Positions 7,894 through 16,246 of a DNA stretch of 64,000 bases are shown here, piece by piece. The first letter of the stretch is position 1. Each line of letters starts with the position of its first letter. This DNA comes from Streptomyces sp. NBC_00464. Its GTDB lineage: Bacteria > Actinomycetota > Actinomycetes > Streptomycetales > Streptomycetaceae. The notes beneath the pieces are model-generated. The model searched no databases. It was not told where the DNA came from and worked only from the letters and a program-made list of their open reading frames with translations. The position numbers and the translations under genes are program-made. Location of the stretch: positions 2,232,001 through 2,296,000 of the forward strand of contig NZ_CP107899.1 in the NCBI RefSeq assembly GCF_036013915.1, written 5' to 3'.

Positions 7894-8556
7894 CTAGGCG
7901 TCGTACGACGCGATGTCCCCGACGACCGAGAACCCGAGCCCGTACGCGCTCATCCCCCGCCCGTACGCCCCGATGTGCACGCCGTGCGCCGACCCTGCCA
8001 GCACCCAGCCGAACTCGGACTCGCGGTAGTGGAAGGGCACCGGCACACCGTCGACCGGCAGGGACAGCGCCGACCACGCGGGGCCGTCCAGGTCGTCGGC
8101 GAGTTCGAACGCCGTCTCCGTCTGCTGGTCCAGCCAGTCGTCGCGCAGGGTGTGGTCCATCTGCGGGGGCCAGGTGTAGGCGAGCAGACCTGAGCCGGCC
8201 AGCCAGGCCGCGGAGGAGACCGTGGTCGCGTCCAGGACCCCCGTACCGTCACCGCTGCGCCGCACCGGGCTGCTGGCCACGGTCACGACGACCGCGAACC
8301 GCTGCTTGTCCGCACCGGAGTCGCCGCCCCGTACCGACGGTTCGTCACCGTGACCGGTGGAACCGTGCTGCACCGTGCCGTCCGCCGCGGTGCCCACCTG
8401 CATCAGCCAACGGGGCCCGGTGAAGGCCTCGTCCAGTCCGTACCAGGGGAACGGCGCCTGCAGATAGCCGTCGACCGTGAGCCGGGCCGCCGGCACCCCC
8501 TCCGCCGTGGCTGTGTCCGGCGCACCATCCGCGCCCACCCGACTCGTTGTCTCCAT
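7894..8556 (-). CDS. Conserved hypothetical protein (unrecognised)
   Basis: A 220-residue soluble protein that I do not recognise. No signal peptide or membrane segment is seen. It is rich in aromatic residues and short beta-type segments (PFPWYGLDEAFTGPRWLMQVG, split by charged loops) and ends with a small Gly/Tyr-rich part. The ATG at 8556 follows GAGGAGG at a slightly long spacing of 11; the frame extends upstream to 8727 but that part is of unlike composition and would overlap nothing. It lies between mrp (convergent) and tatB (same strand, 118 bases upstream). Confidence 0.7.
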   Translation of the reverse strand: METTSRVGADGAPDTATAEGVPAARLTVDGYLQAPFPWYGLDEAFTGPRWLMQVGTAADGTVQHGSTGHGDEPSVRGGDSGADKQRFAVVVTVASSPVRRSGDGTGVLDATTVSSAAWLAGSGLLAYTWPPQMDHTLRDDWLDQQTETAFELADDLDGPAWSALSLPVDGVPVPFHYRESEFGWVLAGSAHGVHIGAYGRGMSAYGLGFSVVGDIASYDA

Positions 8557-8674
8557 CTGCCCGGCCGCCTCCTCGATCGTCAAGGTCCGGAGCGGCCCAC
8601 CCCCCACGGGCGTACTCACAACCGGACAGATGGAGAATAGCCATACCGTCCGGACGAGTCGGGATTGACGGGGG

Positions 8675-9151
8675 TCAGGTGGCGTCTGCGTCGAACGGCG
8701 GGTGATCCGTCTTCGTGGGCTGCTCACGCTTCTTGAGCAGGTCGGGAGCGCCCGGCGAGCCGTTCGCCGCGGTGACCGCGGCAGCGCCCGACACGCCGCT
8801 CTTCGCCTCGACGGCAGGGGTCTCGCGCCCGTTCACCGCGTCGGTGACCTCGGCGACCTCCTTGCGCAGGTCGAAGCTTTCCCGGATCTCCTTCAGCCCC
8901 AGATCGTCGTTGCCGTCCATGAGCTGCTTACGGACGAACGTCTTGGGGTTCAGGTCCTCGAACTCGAAGTCCTTGAACTCCGGGCCGAGCTCCGTACGGA
9001 TGTCTTCCTTGGCGCTCTCCGAGAACTCCCGGATCTTGCGGATGAAGCGCGAAGCGTCCTGGATGACCTTGGGGAGCTTGTCCGGGCCGAAGACGAGCAC
9101 GCCGATGATGGCGAGCGCCACCAGCTCGAGTGGTCCTATGTCATTGAACAC
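8675..9151 (-). CDS. tatB: Sec-independent protein translocase TatB
   Basis: Twin-arginine translocation subunit (158 residues) that with TatC forms the receptor for folded RR-signal proteins. The N-terminus VFNDIGPLELVALAIIGV is the single membrane helix, followed by the conserved FGPDKLPK and a long amphipathic helix (IQDASRFIRKIREFSESAK); the C-terminal third is disordered and Ala/Gly-rich, as usual for TatB. The GTG at 9151 follows GAGGAG with a seven-base gap; the longer frame (to 9208) would place extra charged residues before the helix. It is downstream of the htrA-like gene, the order seen in mycobacteria. Confidence 0.95.
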   Translation of the reverse strand: MFNDIGPLELVALAIIGVLVFGPDKLPKVIQDASRFIRKIREFSESAKEDIRTELGPEFKDFEFEDLNPKTFVRKQLMDGNDDLGLKEIRESFDLRKEVAEVTDAVNGRETPAVEAKSGVSGAAAVTAANGSPGAPDLLKKREQPTKTDHPPFDADAT

Positions 9152-9250
9152 CTTGCGGCTCCTCGTGTTCTCCGCGACCAGGTCGGATGAGGTCCGGACT
9201 CGGCCCACGGTACCCGGCGAAACTGTCCGGGCGGTAGCTCCTCATGGCCG

Positions 9251-10981
9251 TCATGTGCCTGTTGCCGAGCCGAGCGTCAAAGTCATGGACAGGTCTTTAC
9301 CACCGCGGGTCAGCGTGAGCTTCAGCCGGTCGCCCGGCCGGTGCGAGCGGATCTTCACTATCAGCTCCTCGCCGCTGTGCACCCGCTTGCCGTTCACTTC
9401 GGTGATGACGTCACCGGGCTGGATGCCCGCCTCGGCCCCGGGACCTCCCTCGGAGACGGAGGACTTGCCGTCGGCGCCCTTGGCCCCGACCTTGGCGCCG
9501 TCCCCCGTGTACTTCATGTCGAGGCTCACACCGATCACCGGGTGGGTGGCCTTCCCGGTGTTGATGAGCTCCTCGGCGACGCGCTTGCCCTGGTTGATCG
9601 GGATGGCGAAGCCGAGACCGATGGAACCGGCCTGGCCGCCCTCCGTGGTCGAACCGCTGTCCGCGGCGCGGATGGCGCTGTTGATCCCGATCACGTGCGC
9701 GTCGGTGTCCACCAGCGGGCCGCCGGAGTTGCCCGGGTTGATCGGGGCGTCGGTCTGGAGCGCGTCGACGTAGCTGATGTCGCTGCCGTCGCCCTTCTCC
9801 CCGCCCGCGGTGATCGGCCGGTCCTTGGCGCTGATGATGCCGGAGGTGACGGTGTTGGACAGGTCGAAGGGTGCGCCGATGGCCACCACCGGGTCCCCGA
9901 CCTGCACGTTGTCGGAGTTGCCCAGGGGCAGGGGCTTCAGGCCCGAGACGCCGCTGACCTTGACCACGGCCAGGTCGTAGCCGCTGTCCTTGCCGATGAT
10001 CTCGGCGCTCGCCGTCTCGCCGCCGCTGAAGGTCACGGTGATCTCGCCGGAGGAACCGGCCGGGGCGACCACGTGGTTGTTGGTCAGGATGTGGCCCTGG
10101 TCGTCGAGGACGAAGCCGGTGCCGGTGCCCGATTCGGTGCTGCCGCTGACGTGCAGGGTGACCACGCTGGGCAGGGCGCTCGCCGCTATGCCCGCGACGC
10201 TGTCGGGGGCGCGTCCGCCGCCGTTCCGCTCGTCCTGGTCCAGTTGGACCTGGGTGAAGCCGCCGTTGCGCTCTATGTAGGCGCCGATGCCGCCGCCGAT
10301 GCCGCCCGCCACCAGAGCGAGGAGCAGTGCGCCGACGAGGACCGGCCCGCGTCGGTTCTTCCGGCGGCCGTCGGGGCCGAGCGGGGGGCCGGGCCGGGTG
10401 ATGAGCGGCTGCCGGGGCGCGCCCCAGGGGTCGTACTGGAGCCACTGCGGCGACGGGGGCTGGGGATGTGGCTGGGGGTGCGGCTGAGGATGAGCGGCCT
10501 GGGGGTGGGCGGCCTGACCCGGGACCTGTGGGTGCGGCGGCAGCTGGGGCGGGGCCTGGAACGCGGGCGCAGGGGCGGGCGGGACCGTCATGCCGGAGCC
10601 GTTCGTCCCCGCGTAGGCCGGGGGGACGGGGGTGCCGTGCGCCGGGGTCGGCCGCTGCACGGGCGGTGCGGGCGCCCAGGGGCCGGGGCCACCGTAGGGC
10701 GGGGTGCTGTACTGGTCGGGCTCGTGGAGCGGCTGCGCGGCCTGCGGCGCGGGTGCCGCGGCCTCGGGCGCCGGGGTCCCGGTTGTCGCGGCCTCGTGCG
10801 GCACGGCCTGAGGTGCCTCGCTCACAGCCGGAACATCTGCCGGGGCACCTGCCGGCGCAACTGCCGGGGGCATCGCGTCCTCGACGGGCGACGGCTCCTG
10901 AGGCGCCGTGCGCGTGCCGCGTCCCGGCGTGGGCCGGCTCCACCACTTCGCCTTCGGCTCGGTGGTCTTCCCGTCGTCCAT
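9251..10981 (-). CDS. HtrA/DegP-type S1C serine protease with PDZ domain
   Basis: Membrane-anchored envelope protease (576 residues). The first 200 residues are Pro/Ala/Gln-rich and unstructured, then a membrane helix (about 210-232) leads into a trypsin-like domain. The triad is visible: His in TNNHVVAP (about 304), Asp in DLAVVKVS (about 338) and Ser in NPGNSGGPL (about 418). A PDZ domain (about 475-565, GIQPGDVITEVNGKRV) closes the protein. ATG at 10981. It sits after an ECF sigma and anti-sigma pair and before tatB; in Mycobacterium the matching HtrA works with SigE/RseA in envelope stress. Confidence 0.93.
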   Translation of the reverse strand: MDDGKTTEPKAKWWSRPTPGRGTRTAPQEPSPVEDAMPPAVAPAGAPADVPAVSEAPQAVPHEAATTGTPAPEAAAPAPQAAQPLHEPDQYSTPPYGGPGPWAPAPPVQRPTPAHGTPVPPAYAGTNGSGMTVPPAPAPAFQAPPQLPPHPQVPGQAAHPQAAHPQPHPQPHPQPPSPQWLQYDPWGAPRQPLITRPGPPLGPDGRRKNRRGPVLVGALLLALVAGGIGGGIGAYIERNGGFTQVQLDQDERNGGGRAPDSVAGIAASALPSVVTLHVSGSTESGTGTGFVLDDQGHILTNNHVVAPAGSSGEITVTFSGGETASAEIIGKDSGYDLAVVKVSGVSGLKPLPLGNSDNVQVGDPVVAIGAPFDLSNTVTSGIISAKDRPITAGGEKGDGSDISYVDALQTDAPINPGNSGGPLVDTDAHVIGINSAIRAADSGSTTEGGQAGSIGLGFAIPINQGKRVAEELINTGKATHPVIGVSLDMKYTGDGAKVGAKGADGKSSVSEGGPGAEAGIQPGDVITEVNGKRVHSGEELIVKIRSHRPGDRLKLTLTRGGKDLSMTLTLGSATGT

Positions 10982-10997
10982 GCTCTCCCCGCAACTG

Positions 10998-11072
10998 CCG
11001 TAAACCGGCCTCTGCACACCCCGCCAGGGGCGTCCCTCCGGAAATCCTGCCGGAATTCAACCAGGTTTACGG
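10998..11072. repeat. 9-bp inverted repeat upstream of the htrA-like gene
   Basis: CCGTAAACC (10998-11006) and GGTTTACGG (11064-11072) are perfect reverse complements around a 57-base centre, in the gap between the anti-sigma stop and the protease start. It may be a transcription-factor site pair or a stem in the mRNA between the two genes. Confidence 0.35.
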
Positions 11073-11104
11073 ATGCCCTGCGCAGGCCCGTACACAGACC
11101 TTCA

Positions 11105-12103
11105 TCAGCGGCGGGGTGAAAGCGGCAGGCCATGATCGGCGGGGGCCGGTGCTCCGGCGGCCGATGTGGGGGTCCGGGACGGCTCCGCGGAGGGCACGAC
11201 GGGTTCGGCCGGGGTGAGTCCGCTGCCGAGGGCCCGGGCGAACAAGGGATTGCTTGCGTCAGGACGTATCAGCGAGGGCGCGGACACGGTGGACTGGACG
11301 GGAAGGGCGAACGGGGACCCGTTGAGACCGCCGGTGCCGAGGAGGGGCGGCGCCGAGGAGAACGTCAGCGGCGCGGCGTTCACCGCGAGCGAGAACGGGC
11401 GGTCGGCTCCGGCCGCGGCGAGCGTGCCATGGCTGCCGCCTCCGCGCCGGCTGACGGTGCCGCTCGCCGCACGGGCGTCGGCGTCGAGCGGGGCCACGGT
11501 ATTGCCCGGGCCCTCGGCCCGCGCGGGGGTCTCGATGCCGGAGTCCGTCGGCAGGGCGCCGCCGAGTGCGATGGCGGCCAGCGAAACGGCGCTGGCGGCT
11601 GCGAAGGCGAACCGGCGGCCGCGCCACGGTGAGCGCTCGCCCTCGCGGCCGACCTCATGGATCCGGAAGACGGAACCGGCCGGGCCGGCAGGCAGCACCG
11701 CGGTCGAACCGTGCAGAGTCGGCAGGTAGCCGAAAGTGGCCGGCGGGGAACCGGCCGAGGACCCTTGGTCACGACGGCCCGAGGGCTGCATCACAGGAAA
11801 GACCCCGTCACCGAAGCGCCCTGAGTCACCCGACGGTCTTCCCCGACCGTCGTCGTCACCACCGGGTCCGCCGGGAAGGCCCTGGAGCCGGGCAAGGAAG
11901 CCCTCGGAGGGCGAGGGCGGGGCCGACTGCGCGAAGACACTCTTCAGACGCCGCTGAGCGGCAGCCTCGGCCTTGCACTTGGTACAGGTCGCGAGGTGCG
12001 CGAGCACCCGGTCGCGGACGTCGTGCTTCAGCTCGCCGTCGACAAGCGCGGCAAGACGGTCCCCCAGGTGCTGTTCCGCGGGGGTCGGACCTGTGCCGCT
12101 CAC
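11105..12103 (-). CDS. Zinc-binding anti-sigma factor (RseA/ZAS type)
   Basis: Cognate inhibitor of the adjoining ECF sigma factor (332 residues). The N-terminal anti-sigma domain holds the ZAS motif H-x3-C-x2-C (H36, C40, C43 in AHLATCTKC), which binds zinc and can be redox-sensitive. A membrane helix near residues 172-192 ([18 protein letters not shown]) places the rest outside the cell, rich in Ala/Gly/Pro. The GTG at 12103 overlaps the sigma stop (GTGA), so the pair is translationally coupled. A membrane-spanning anti-sigma next to HtrA suggests control by regulated proteolysis; this is inference. Confidence 0.88.
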   Translation of the reverse strand: MSGTGPTPAEQHLGDRLAALVDGELKHDVRDRVLAHLATCTKCKAEAAAQRRLKSVFAQSAPPSPSEGFLARLQGLPGGPGGDDDGRGRPSGDSGRFGDGVFPVMQPSGRRDQGSSAGSPPATFGYLPTLHGSTAVLPAGPAGSVFRIHEVGREGERSPWRGRRFAFAAASAVSLAAIALGGALPTDSGIETPARAEGPGNTVAPLDADARAASGTVSRRGGGSHGTLAAAGADRPFSLAVNAAPLTFSSAPPLLGTGGLNGSPFALPVQSTVSAPSLIRPDASNPLFARALGSGLTPAEPVVPSAEPSRTPTSAAGAPAPADHGLPLSPRR

Positions 12104-12861
12104 GCCGTTCCGCCCTCCCCGGAAACGAGGGCTCCCGCCAGCGAGCGCTGCTCGGCGCGAGCCTCGGGCGATCGGTGCTGCAGCGCCTTGCGCAGGTGCG
12201 AGCGCCCGCGGTGGATACGGCTGCGCACGGTGCCGAGCTTCACGCCGAGTGTCGCGGCGATCTCCTCGTACGAAAGTCCCTCGATGTCACAGAGCACGAC
12301 CGCGGCCCGGAATTCGGGCGCAAGGGTGTCCAGCGCCTGCTGGACGTCCGCGTCGAAGTGGGTGTCGTTGAAGACCTGCTGCGGCGACGGCTCACGGCTC
12401 GGCAGCCGCTCGGCGGCGTCGTCCCCGAGGGAGTCGAAGCGGATGCGCTGCTTGCGGCGGACCATGTCCAGGAACAGATTGGTCGTGATCCGGTGCAGCC
12501 AGCCCTCGAAGGTGCCGGGCGTGTACGTCGACAGCGAACGGAACACCCGGACGAAGACCTCCTGAGTGAGGTCCTCGGCGTCGTGCTGGTTACCCGTCAG
12601 TCGGTAGGCAAGGCGGTAGACACGACCGCTGTGCGTGCTGACGATCTCTTCCCATGAGGGCGGCGTCCACGCCTGGGAGTCCGCATCTGAGGCGAAGGTC
12701 GCGGTCGGTGCGGAGTCGTTGGAAGAACGGTCAGCAATGTTGGTCACGGATTTCGGCTCACCCGCCGACCTGAGAAAGCGCCACAGCACTCCTCCCCGAT
12801 CCACAGGCGCAGCCGCACCTCCCCTGTCGGCTCTGGTGGTGTCCAGTGGAGTCCCTACCAT
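12100..12861 (-). CDS. ECF RNA polymerase sigma factor (SigE-like)
   Basis: Extracytoplasmic-function sigma factor (253 residues). Region 2 starts near residue 74 ([22 protein letters not shown], shown in parts) and includes the -10-reading helix ([15 protein letters not shown]). Region 4 carries the helix-turn-helix [19 protein letters not shown]. The first 60 residues are a variable tail. The ATG at 12861 follows GAGG; several upstream in-frame codons exist but are less likely. It is divergent from the O-methyltransferase gene and heads the sigma, anti-sigma, protease, tatB string, matching the mycobacterial sigE locus rather than the Streptomyces cseABC-linked sigE. Confidence 0.92.
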   Translation of the reverse strand: MVGTPLDTTRADRGGAAAPVDRGGVLWRFLRSAGEPKSVTNIADRSSNDSAPTATFASDADSQAWTPPSWEEIVSTHSGRVYRLAYRLTGNQHDAEDLTQEVFVRVFRSLSTYTPGTFEGWLHRITTNLFLDMVRRKQRIRFDSLGDDAAERLPSREPSPQQVFNDTHFDADVQQALDTLAPEFRAAVVLCDIEGLSYEEIAATLGVKLGTVRSRIHRGRSHLRKALQHRSPEARAEQRSLAGALVSGEGGTA

Positions 12862-13044
12862 AGCCACCTCGCCCGTTAGCTCCGGATAAGCCTTTTTCCT
12901 GCTGGGGCCGGGGGTCTCCCCCGGGAACCGCCCGCCCGCCGGTCCGGGGCCCGGTCTGCGGGCCCGATCCACGTGCTTTCCCCTGCGCTTCTCTAACGCC
13001 CGGTCCCATCTGCGGGTTCCCGGGTGCAGCGGATACAGTCACCG

Positions 13045-13710
13045 TTGCGCCAACTACGGGGACAGGAGAGGGTCATCACCGCCAACCGGCAGACGAGCTG
13101 GGCGTTCGCCGACGCCTTTGTCGCCGAGGACGAAGCACTGCGCTGGGCCCGGGACCGGGCACGGGACGCGGGGCTCCGCTCGGTGTCGCCAGGCACCGGC
13201 TCCGCGCTGCGCCTGCTTGCTGCCACGACGGACGCCAAGGCGGTGGCCGAGATCGGCACCGGCACGGGCGTGTCCGGCCTCTATCTGCTGCAGGGCATGC
13301 GGCCCGACGGAGTGCTGACCACGGTCGACCCGGAACCCGAACGCCAGCAGTTCGCCCGCGAGGCGTTCCGCGCGGCGGGCTTCGCCGCCAATCGGGCCCG
13401 CTTCATCCCCGGCCGCGCCCTCGACGTACTCCCCCGGCTGGCGGACGGCGGATACGACCTCGTGTTCTGTGACGGCGACCGGCTGGAGAGCCTGGACTGC
13501 CTCGCTGAATCGTTGCGCCTGCTGCGACCTGGCGGTCTGGTCTGCTTCGAGGGTGTTTTCGCGGACGGCCGTACGGTCGACTCCGCCGCCCAGCCCGCGG
13601 AGGTGCTGCGCCTGCGCGAGCTGCTGCGCGCGGTCCGCGAGAGCCAGGAGCTGCTGGCGACGCTGCTGCCGGTGGGCGACGGCCTCCTCTGCGCGGTACG
13701 ACGCGGCTGA
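13045..13710 (+). CDS. SAM-dependent O-methyltransferase (class I, COMT-like)
   Basis: A 221-residue methyltransferase. The SAM-binding motif I is AEIGTGTGVSGLYL near residue 70, the acidic loop TTVDPEPERQ near 95 and the metal/substrate segment YDLVFCDGDRLE near 140 match the small-molecule O-methyltransferase family. The start is uncertain: I favour TTG at 13045 (MRQLRGQE...) because TACAGT (13035-13040) sits just ahead as a leaderless-type -10; a GTG at 13024 is the alternative. Mycobacteria have the same gene divergent from sigE. Substrate unknown. Confidence 0.85.
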   Translation: MRQLRGQERVITANRQTSWAFADAFVAEDEALRWARDRARDAGLRSVSPGTGSALRLLAATTDAKAVAEIGTGTGVSGLYLLQGMRPDGVLTTVDPEPERQQFAREAFRAAGFAANRARFIPGRALDVLPRLADGGYDLVFCDGDRLESLDCLAESLRLLRPGGLVCFEGVFADGRTVDSAAQPAEVLRLRELLRAVRESQELLATLLPVGDGLLCAVRRG

Positions 13711-13765
13711 GGGCTGCCCCCTGCCCGGCGGGCGCCCGGCACGGCGCGTCATGCCCATGGACACA

Positions 13766-13802
13766 CCACTGCCCCGGCACGGAAACCGTGCCGGGGCAGT
13801 GG
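13766..13802. terminator. Terminator between O-methyltransferase and DUF3117 gene
   Basis: A 17-bp perfect inverted repeat, CCACTGCCCCGGCACGG (13766-13782) and its complement (13786-13802), with an AAA loop. It lies between convergent genes and likely stops both. Confidence 0.85.
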
Positions 13803-13821
13803 CGAAGTGTGGGCGCCTCTG

Positions 13822-13989
13822 TTAGCCGACGACCTTCTTGAGGGCATCGCCGAGCGCATCGGCCTCGTCCGGAGTCAGCTCCACGACAAGCCGACCGCCG
13901 CCTTCGAGCGGAACGCGCATGACGATGCCCCGCCCCTCCTTTGTCACCTCGAGCGGGCCGTCGCCCGTCCGCGGCTTCATGGCCGCCAT
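13822..13989 (-). CDS. DUF3117 small conserved protein (55 aa)
   Basis: A 55-residue protein, start ATG 13989 with GGAAGGGG ahead, stop TAA. The sequence begins MAAMKPRTGDGPLEVTKEG and contains GIVMRVPLEGGGRLVVELT, a hallmark of DUF3117, a family found almost only in actinobacteria and nearly invariant in length. Function is unknown; strands suggest a small beta-structured nucleic-acid or protein-binding domain. In Mycobacterium tuberculosis the matching gene also sits near tag and the DivIVA-like gene, as here. Confidence 0.93.
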   Translation of the reverse strand: MAAMKPRTGDGPLEVTKEGRGIVMRVPLEGGGRLVVELTPDEADALGDALKKVVG

Positions 13990-14303
13990 GCTCGTTCCCC
14001 TTCCTGAAACCAGCTCATCGCAACCGGCGGCCCCATGACAGGCGCTGCCTCACCGGCATCGAACACATTGCTTCCAGGCCATTATCCCGCATCACAGACC
14101 CCGATGACCAACATCGCTCTGCATCGCTTGCGCAACGCGCTCGCTCAAAACCACCCAATTCGGCGATCCGACTGCGATACTCCGTCCCCTTCCGCCCTGC
14201 ATCGGGGCGGAATTGTTAGACGCAGGTCACATGTTCGCCTCCGCCGAAGTCCGCCATGCTTGCCTGGACAGGCATGTTGGACAAGGCGCAAAGGGGACCG
14301 CAC
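13990..14303. other. Gene-free gap with two dyads
   Basis: This 314-base gap between divergent DUF3117 and enoyl-CoA hydratase genes holds an 8-bp perfect stem, TTCCGCCC (14190-14197) and GGGCGGAA (14205-14212), followed by TTGTT on the plus strand, which looks like a terminator with no gene before it. A second dyad, GCCTG-GA-CAGGC (14262-14273), lies 30 bases before the hydratase start and may be an operator. The rest is less GC-biased than coding sequence; no ORF is convincing. Confidence 0.5.
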
Positions 14304-15119
14304 ATGGCCGATCACGACGACACCGTGCTCTACGAAGTGAGCGACGGACTCGCGACGATCACGATCAACCGCCCCGACGCGATGAACGCGATGAACACCT
14401 CGGCCAAGGTGGCGTTGCGTGACGCCCTGCAGTCGGCCGGCGCCGACACCGCCGTGCGGGCGGTTCTGCTCACCGCGGCCGGCGGGCGCGCCTTCTGTGT
14501 CGGCCAGGACCTCAAGGAGCACCTCTCCAAGCTGTCCGAGGTCCGCGCGTCGGGCAGCGGCAACGCCCTCAGCACGGTGCAGGAGCACTACAACCCGATC
14601 GTGCGGGCGCTCACCGAGATGCCGAAGCCGGTCGTCGCCGGGGTCAACGGCGCCGCGGCAGGTGCGGGCTTCGGTTTCGCACTCGCCTGCGACTACCGGG
14701 TCGCCGCCGACACCGCCTCGTTCAACACCTCGTTCGCCGGGGTCGCTCTCACGGCGGACTCGGGCGTCTCCTGGACACTGCCCCGGCTGATCGGCCACAG
14801 CCGCGCCGCCGATCTGCTGCTCTTCCCGCGCTCCATCTCCGCGCAGGACGCCCATGACCTGGGCATCGTGAACAGGCTGGTGCCCGCCGCCGACCTCGTC
14901 GCCGAGGCCACCGCGGTGGCCCGCGTCCTGGCGGACGGCCCGACGGTGGCGTACGCCGCGCTCAAGGAGTCGCTGGCCTACGGGGCCGGTCACACCCTGA
15001 GCGAGGCGCTGGAGAAGGAGGACGAACTCCAGACCCTGGCGGGCGCGTCGCAGGACCACGCGATCGCGGTGCAGGCGTTCCTCGACAAGGAGAAGAACCC
15101 GAAATACGTCGGGCGGTAG
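14304..15119 (+). CDS. Enoyl-CoA hydratase/isomerase family protein
   Basis: Crotonase-fold enzyme (271 residues) expected to hydrate or isomerise enoyl-CoA esters. The CoA-binding and oxyanion-hole segments are present: ITINRPDAMNAMN near residue 15, GGRAFCVGQDLKEH near 62 and VAGVNGAAAGAGFGFALACD near 115, with the family's second Glu replaced by TADSGVSW near 150, as in several PaaG-type members. ATG 14304 follows GGGGA; a further upstream frame is not needed. It ends three bases from the convergent tag gene. Role (phenylacetate or fatty-acid breakdown) is undetermined. Confidence 0.9.
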   Translation: MADHDDTVLYEVSDGLATITINRPDAMNAMNTSAKVALRDALQSAGADTAVRAVLLTAAGGRAFCVGQDLKEHLSKLSEVRASGSGNALSTVQEHYNPIVRALTEMPKPVVAGVNGAAAGAGFGFALACDYRVAADTASFNTSFAGVALTADSGVSWTLPRLIGHSRAADLLLFPRSISAQDAHDLGIVNRLVPAADLVAEATAVARVLADGPTVAYAALKESLAYGAGHTLSEALEKEDELQTLAGASQDHAIAVQAFLDKEKNPKYVGR

Positions 15120-15122
15120 CCC

Positions 15123-15716
15123 TTACGCCGCGGTACCGCCGCCGCGGGCCACGCAGTCCGCGAGATGGTCGTCGACCAGGCCGCACGCCTGCATCAGGGC
15201 GTAGGCCGTGGTCGGGCCGATGAACCGCAGCCCGCGCTTCTTGAGGTCCTTCGCCAGTGCCGTGGACTCCGCGGTGACGGCCGCCACGTCCCCGAGGACG
15301 CGCGGCACGGGGCGGCTCGCCGACTCGGGGGCGTACGACCAGATCAGCTCGTCCAGCTCGCCGTCCTGCCAGCCGGCCAGCACCTGGGCGTTGGCGAGGG
15401 TGGCGTCGATCTTCGCCCGGTTGCGGATGATGCCCGCGTCGGCGAGGAGCCGCTCCCGGTCCGTGTCGGTGAACGCCGCCACCTTCGGGATGCTGAACCC
15501 GGCGAACGCGCCGCGAAAGCCCTCCCGGCGACGCAGGATCGTCAGCCACGACAGCCCGGACTGGAACGCCTCCAGGCACAGCCGCTCGAAGAGGGCGTCG
15601 TCGCCGTGGACCGGGCGGCCCCATTCGGTGTCGTGGTAGACGAGGTAGTCCTCGGTGGACAGGCCCCAGGGACAGCGCAGTCCGCCGTCCGCCGCCGCTT
15701 CGGCGCCGCCGCTCAT
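15123..15716 (-). CDS. tag: DNA-3-methyladenine glycosylase I
   Basis: Base-excision repair enzyme (197 residues) that removes 3-methyladenine. The Tag signatures are present: RCPWGLSTEDYLVYHDTEWG near residues 14-34 (Cys and His of the zinc site), FERLCLEAFQSGLSW near 45, and the C-terminal HLADC pair completing the zinc ligands. Start ATG 15716 overlaps the stop of the DivIVA-like gene (ATGA), so both are one operon. The link of tag with a DivIVA-like gene and folP2 is the same as in mycobacteria. Confidence 0.95.
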   Translation of the reverse strand: MSGGAEAAADGGLRCPWGLSTEDYLVYHDTEWGRPVHGDDALFERLCLEAFQSGLSWLTILRRREGFRGAFAGFSIPKVAAFTDTDRERLLADAGIIRNRAKIDATLANAQVLAGWQDGELDELIWSYAPESASRPVPRVLGDVAAVTAESTALAKDLKKRGLRFIGPTTAYALMQACGLVDDHLADCVARGGGTAA

Positions 15717-16126
15717 CGTCCGGTCTCCTCGTCCGGGCGCGGGACCTCGCCCTGCGGCTCCGGCGCCTCCCAGGGCGACCGTGGGGCGTCCTCGGGCTGC
15801 TTCAGAAGATCGGGACGGCCGGCTCTGGTGGCCTGGGCACCGGCGAGCGCCGACTCCAGCTCGGCGATCCGCGCGTCCCGCTCGGCCAGCTCGGCGCCGA
15901 GACGGCCCAGCGCGTCGTCGACATCGGCCATCCGGTAGCCGCGGGCGGCGACGGGCAGCCGGAGCGCCTCGACATCCGCCCGGCCGACCGGGCGCGTCGC
16001 GGGCAGCGGATCCGTCAGCTGCTCGGGCGCCACATCCTGCAGGATGGCACTCTTCCCTCCGCCGACCACCGCGAGGGTGACCGCGGCAACCACCACCACC
16101 ATCGCGAGCAGCAAGAACCAGAACAC
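15713..16126 (-). CDS. DivIVA-domain membrane protein
   Basis: A 137-residue protein with an N-terminal membrane helix (residues 1-22, VFWFLLLAMVVVVAAVTL), then a DivIVA-type motif (VAARGYRMADVDDALGRLG near 62-80) and a coiled coil (AELAERDARIAELESALAGA). The C-terminus is Pro-rich and acidic. The GTG at 16126 follows GGGGAG with a six-base gap. DivIVA proteins mark curved membrane and organise polar growth; a membrane-anchored short version is found beside tag and folP2 in actinobacteria. Exact role unknown. Confidence 0.82.
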   Translation of the reverse strand: MFWFLLLAMVVVVAAVTLAVVGGGKSAILQDVAPEQLTDPLPATRPVGRADVEALRLPVAARGYRMADVDDALGRLGAELAERDARIAELESALAGAQATRAGRPDLLKQPEDAPRSPWEAPEPQGEVPRPDEETGR

Positions 16127-16246
16127 GCGTATCTCCCCGGGAGCGGAATTCGTCCGGGTCCGATCGTGCCATGAGGTGCTGACAGTTAGGGTCGCAGTCG
16201 GTCCCGGCAGGCATTCTGCCGGGGGATTCACAGGGAGAGACACGGG

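Noticed and set aside
9341..11119. Plus-strand ORF of 592 residues opposite the HtrA-like protease
   Set aside because: Low-complexity composition and no motif; the minus-strand protease has a complete triad, PDZ and membrane helix.
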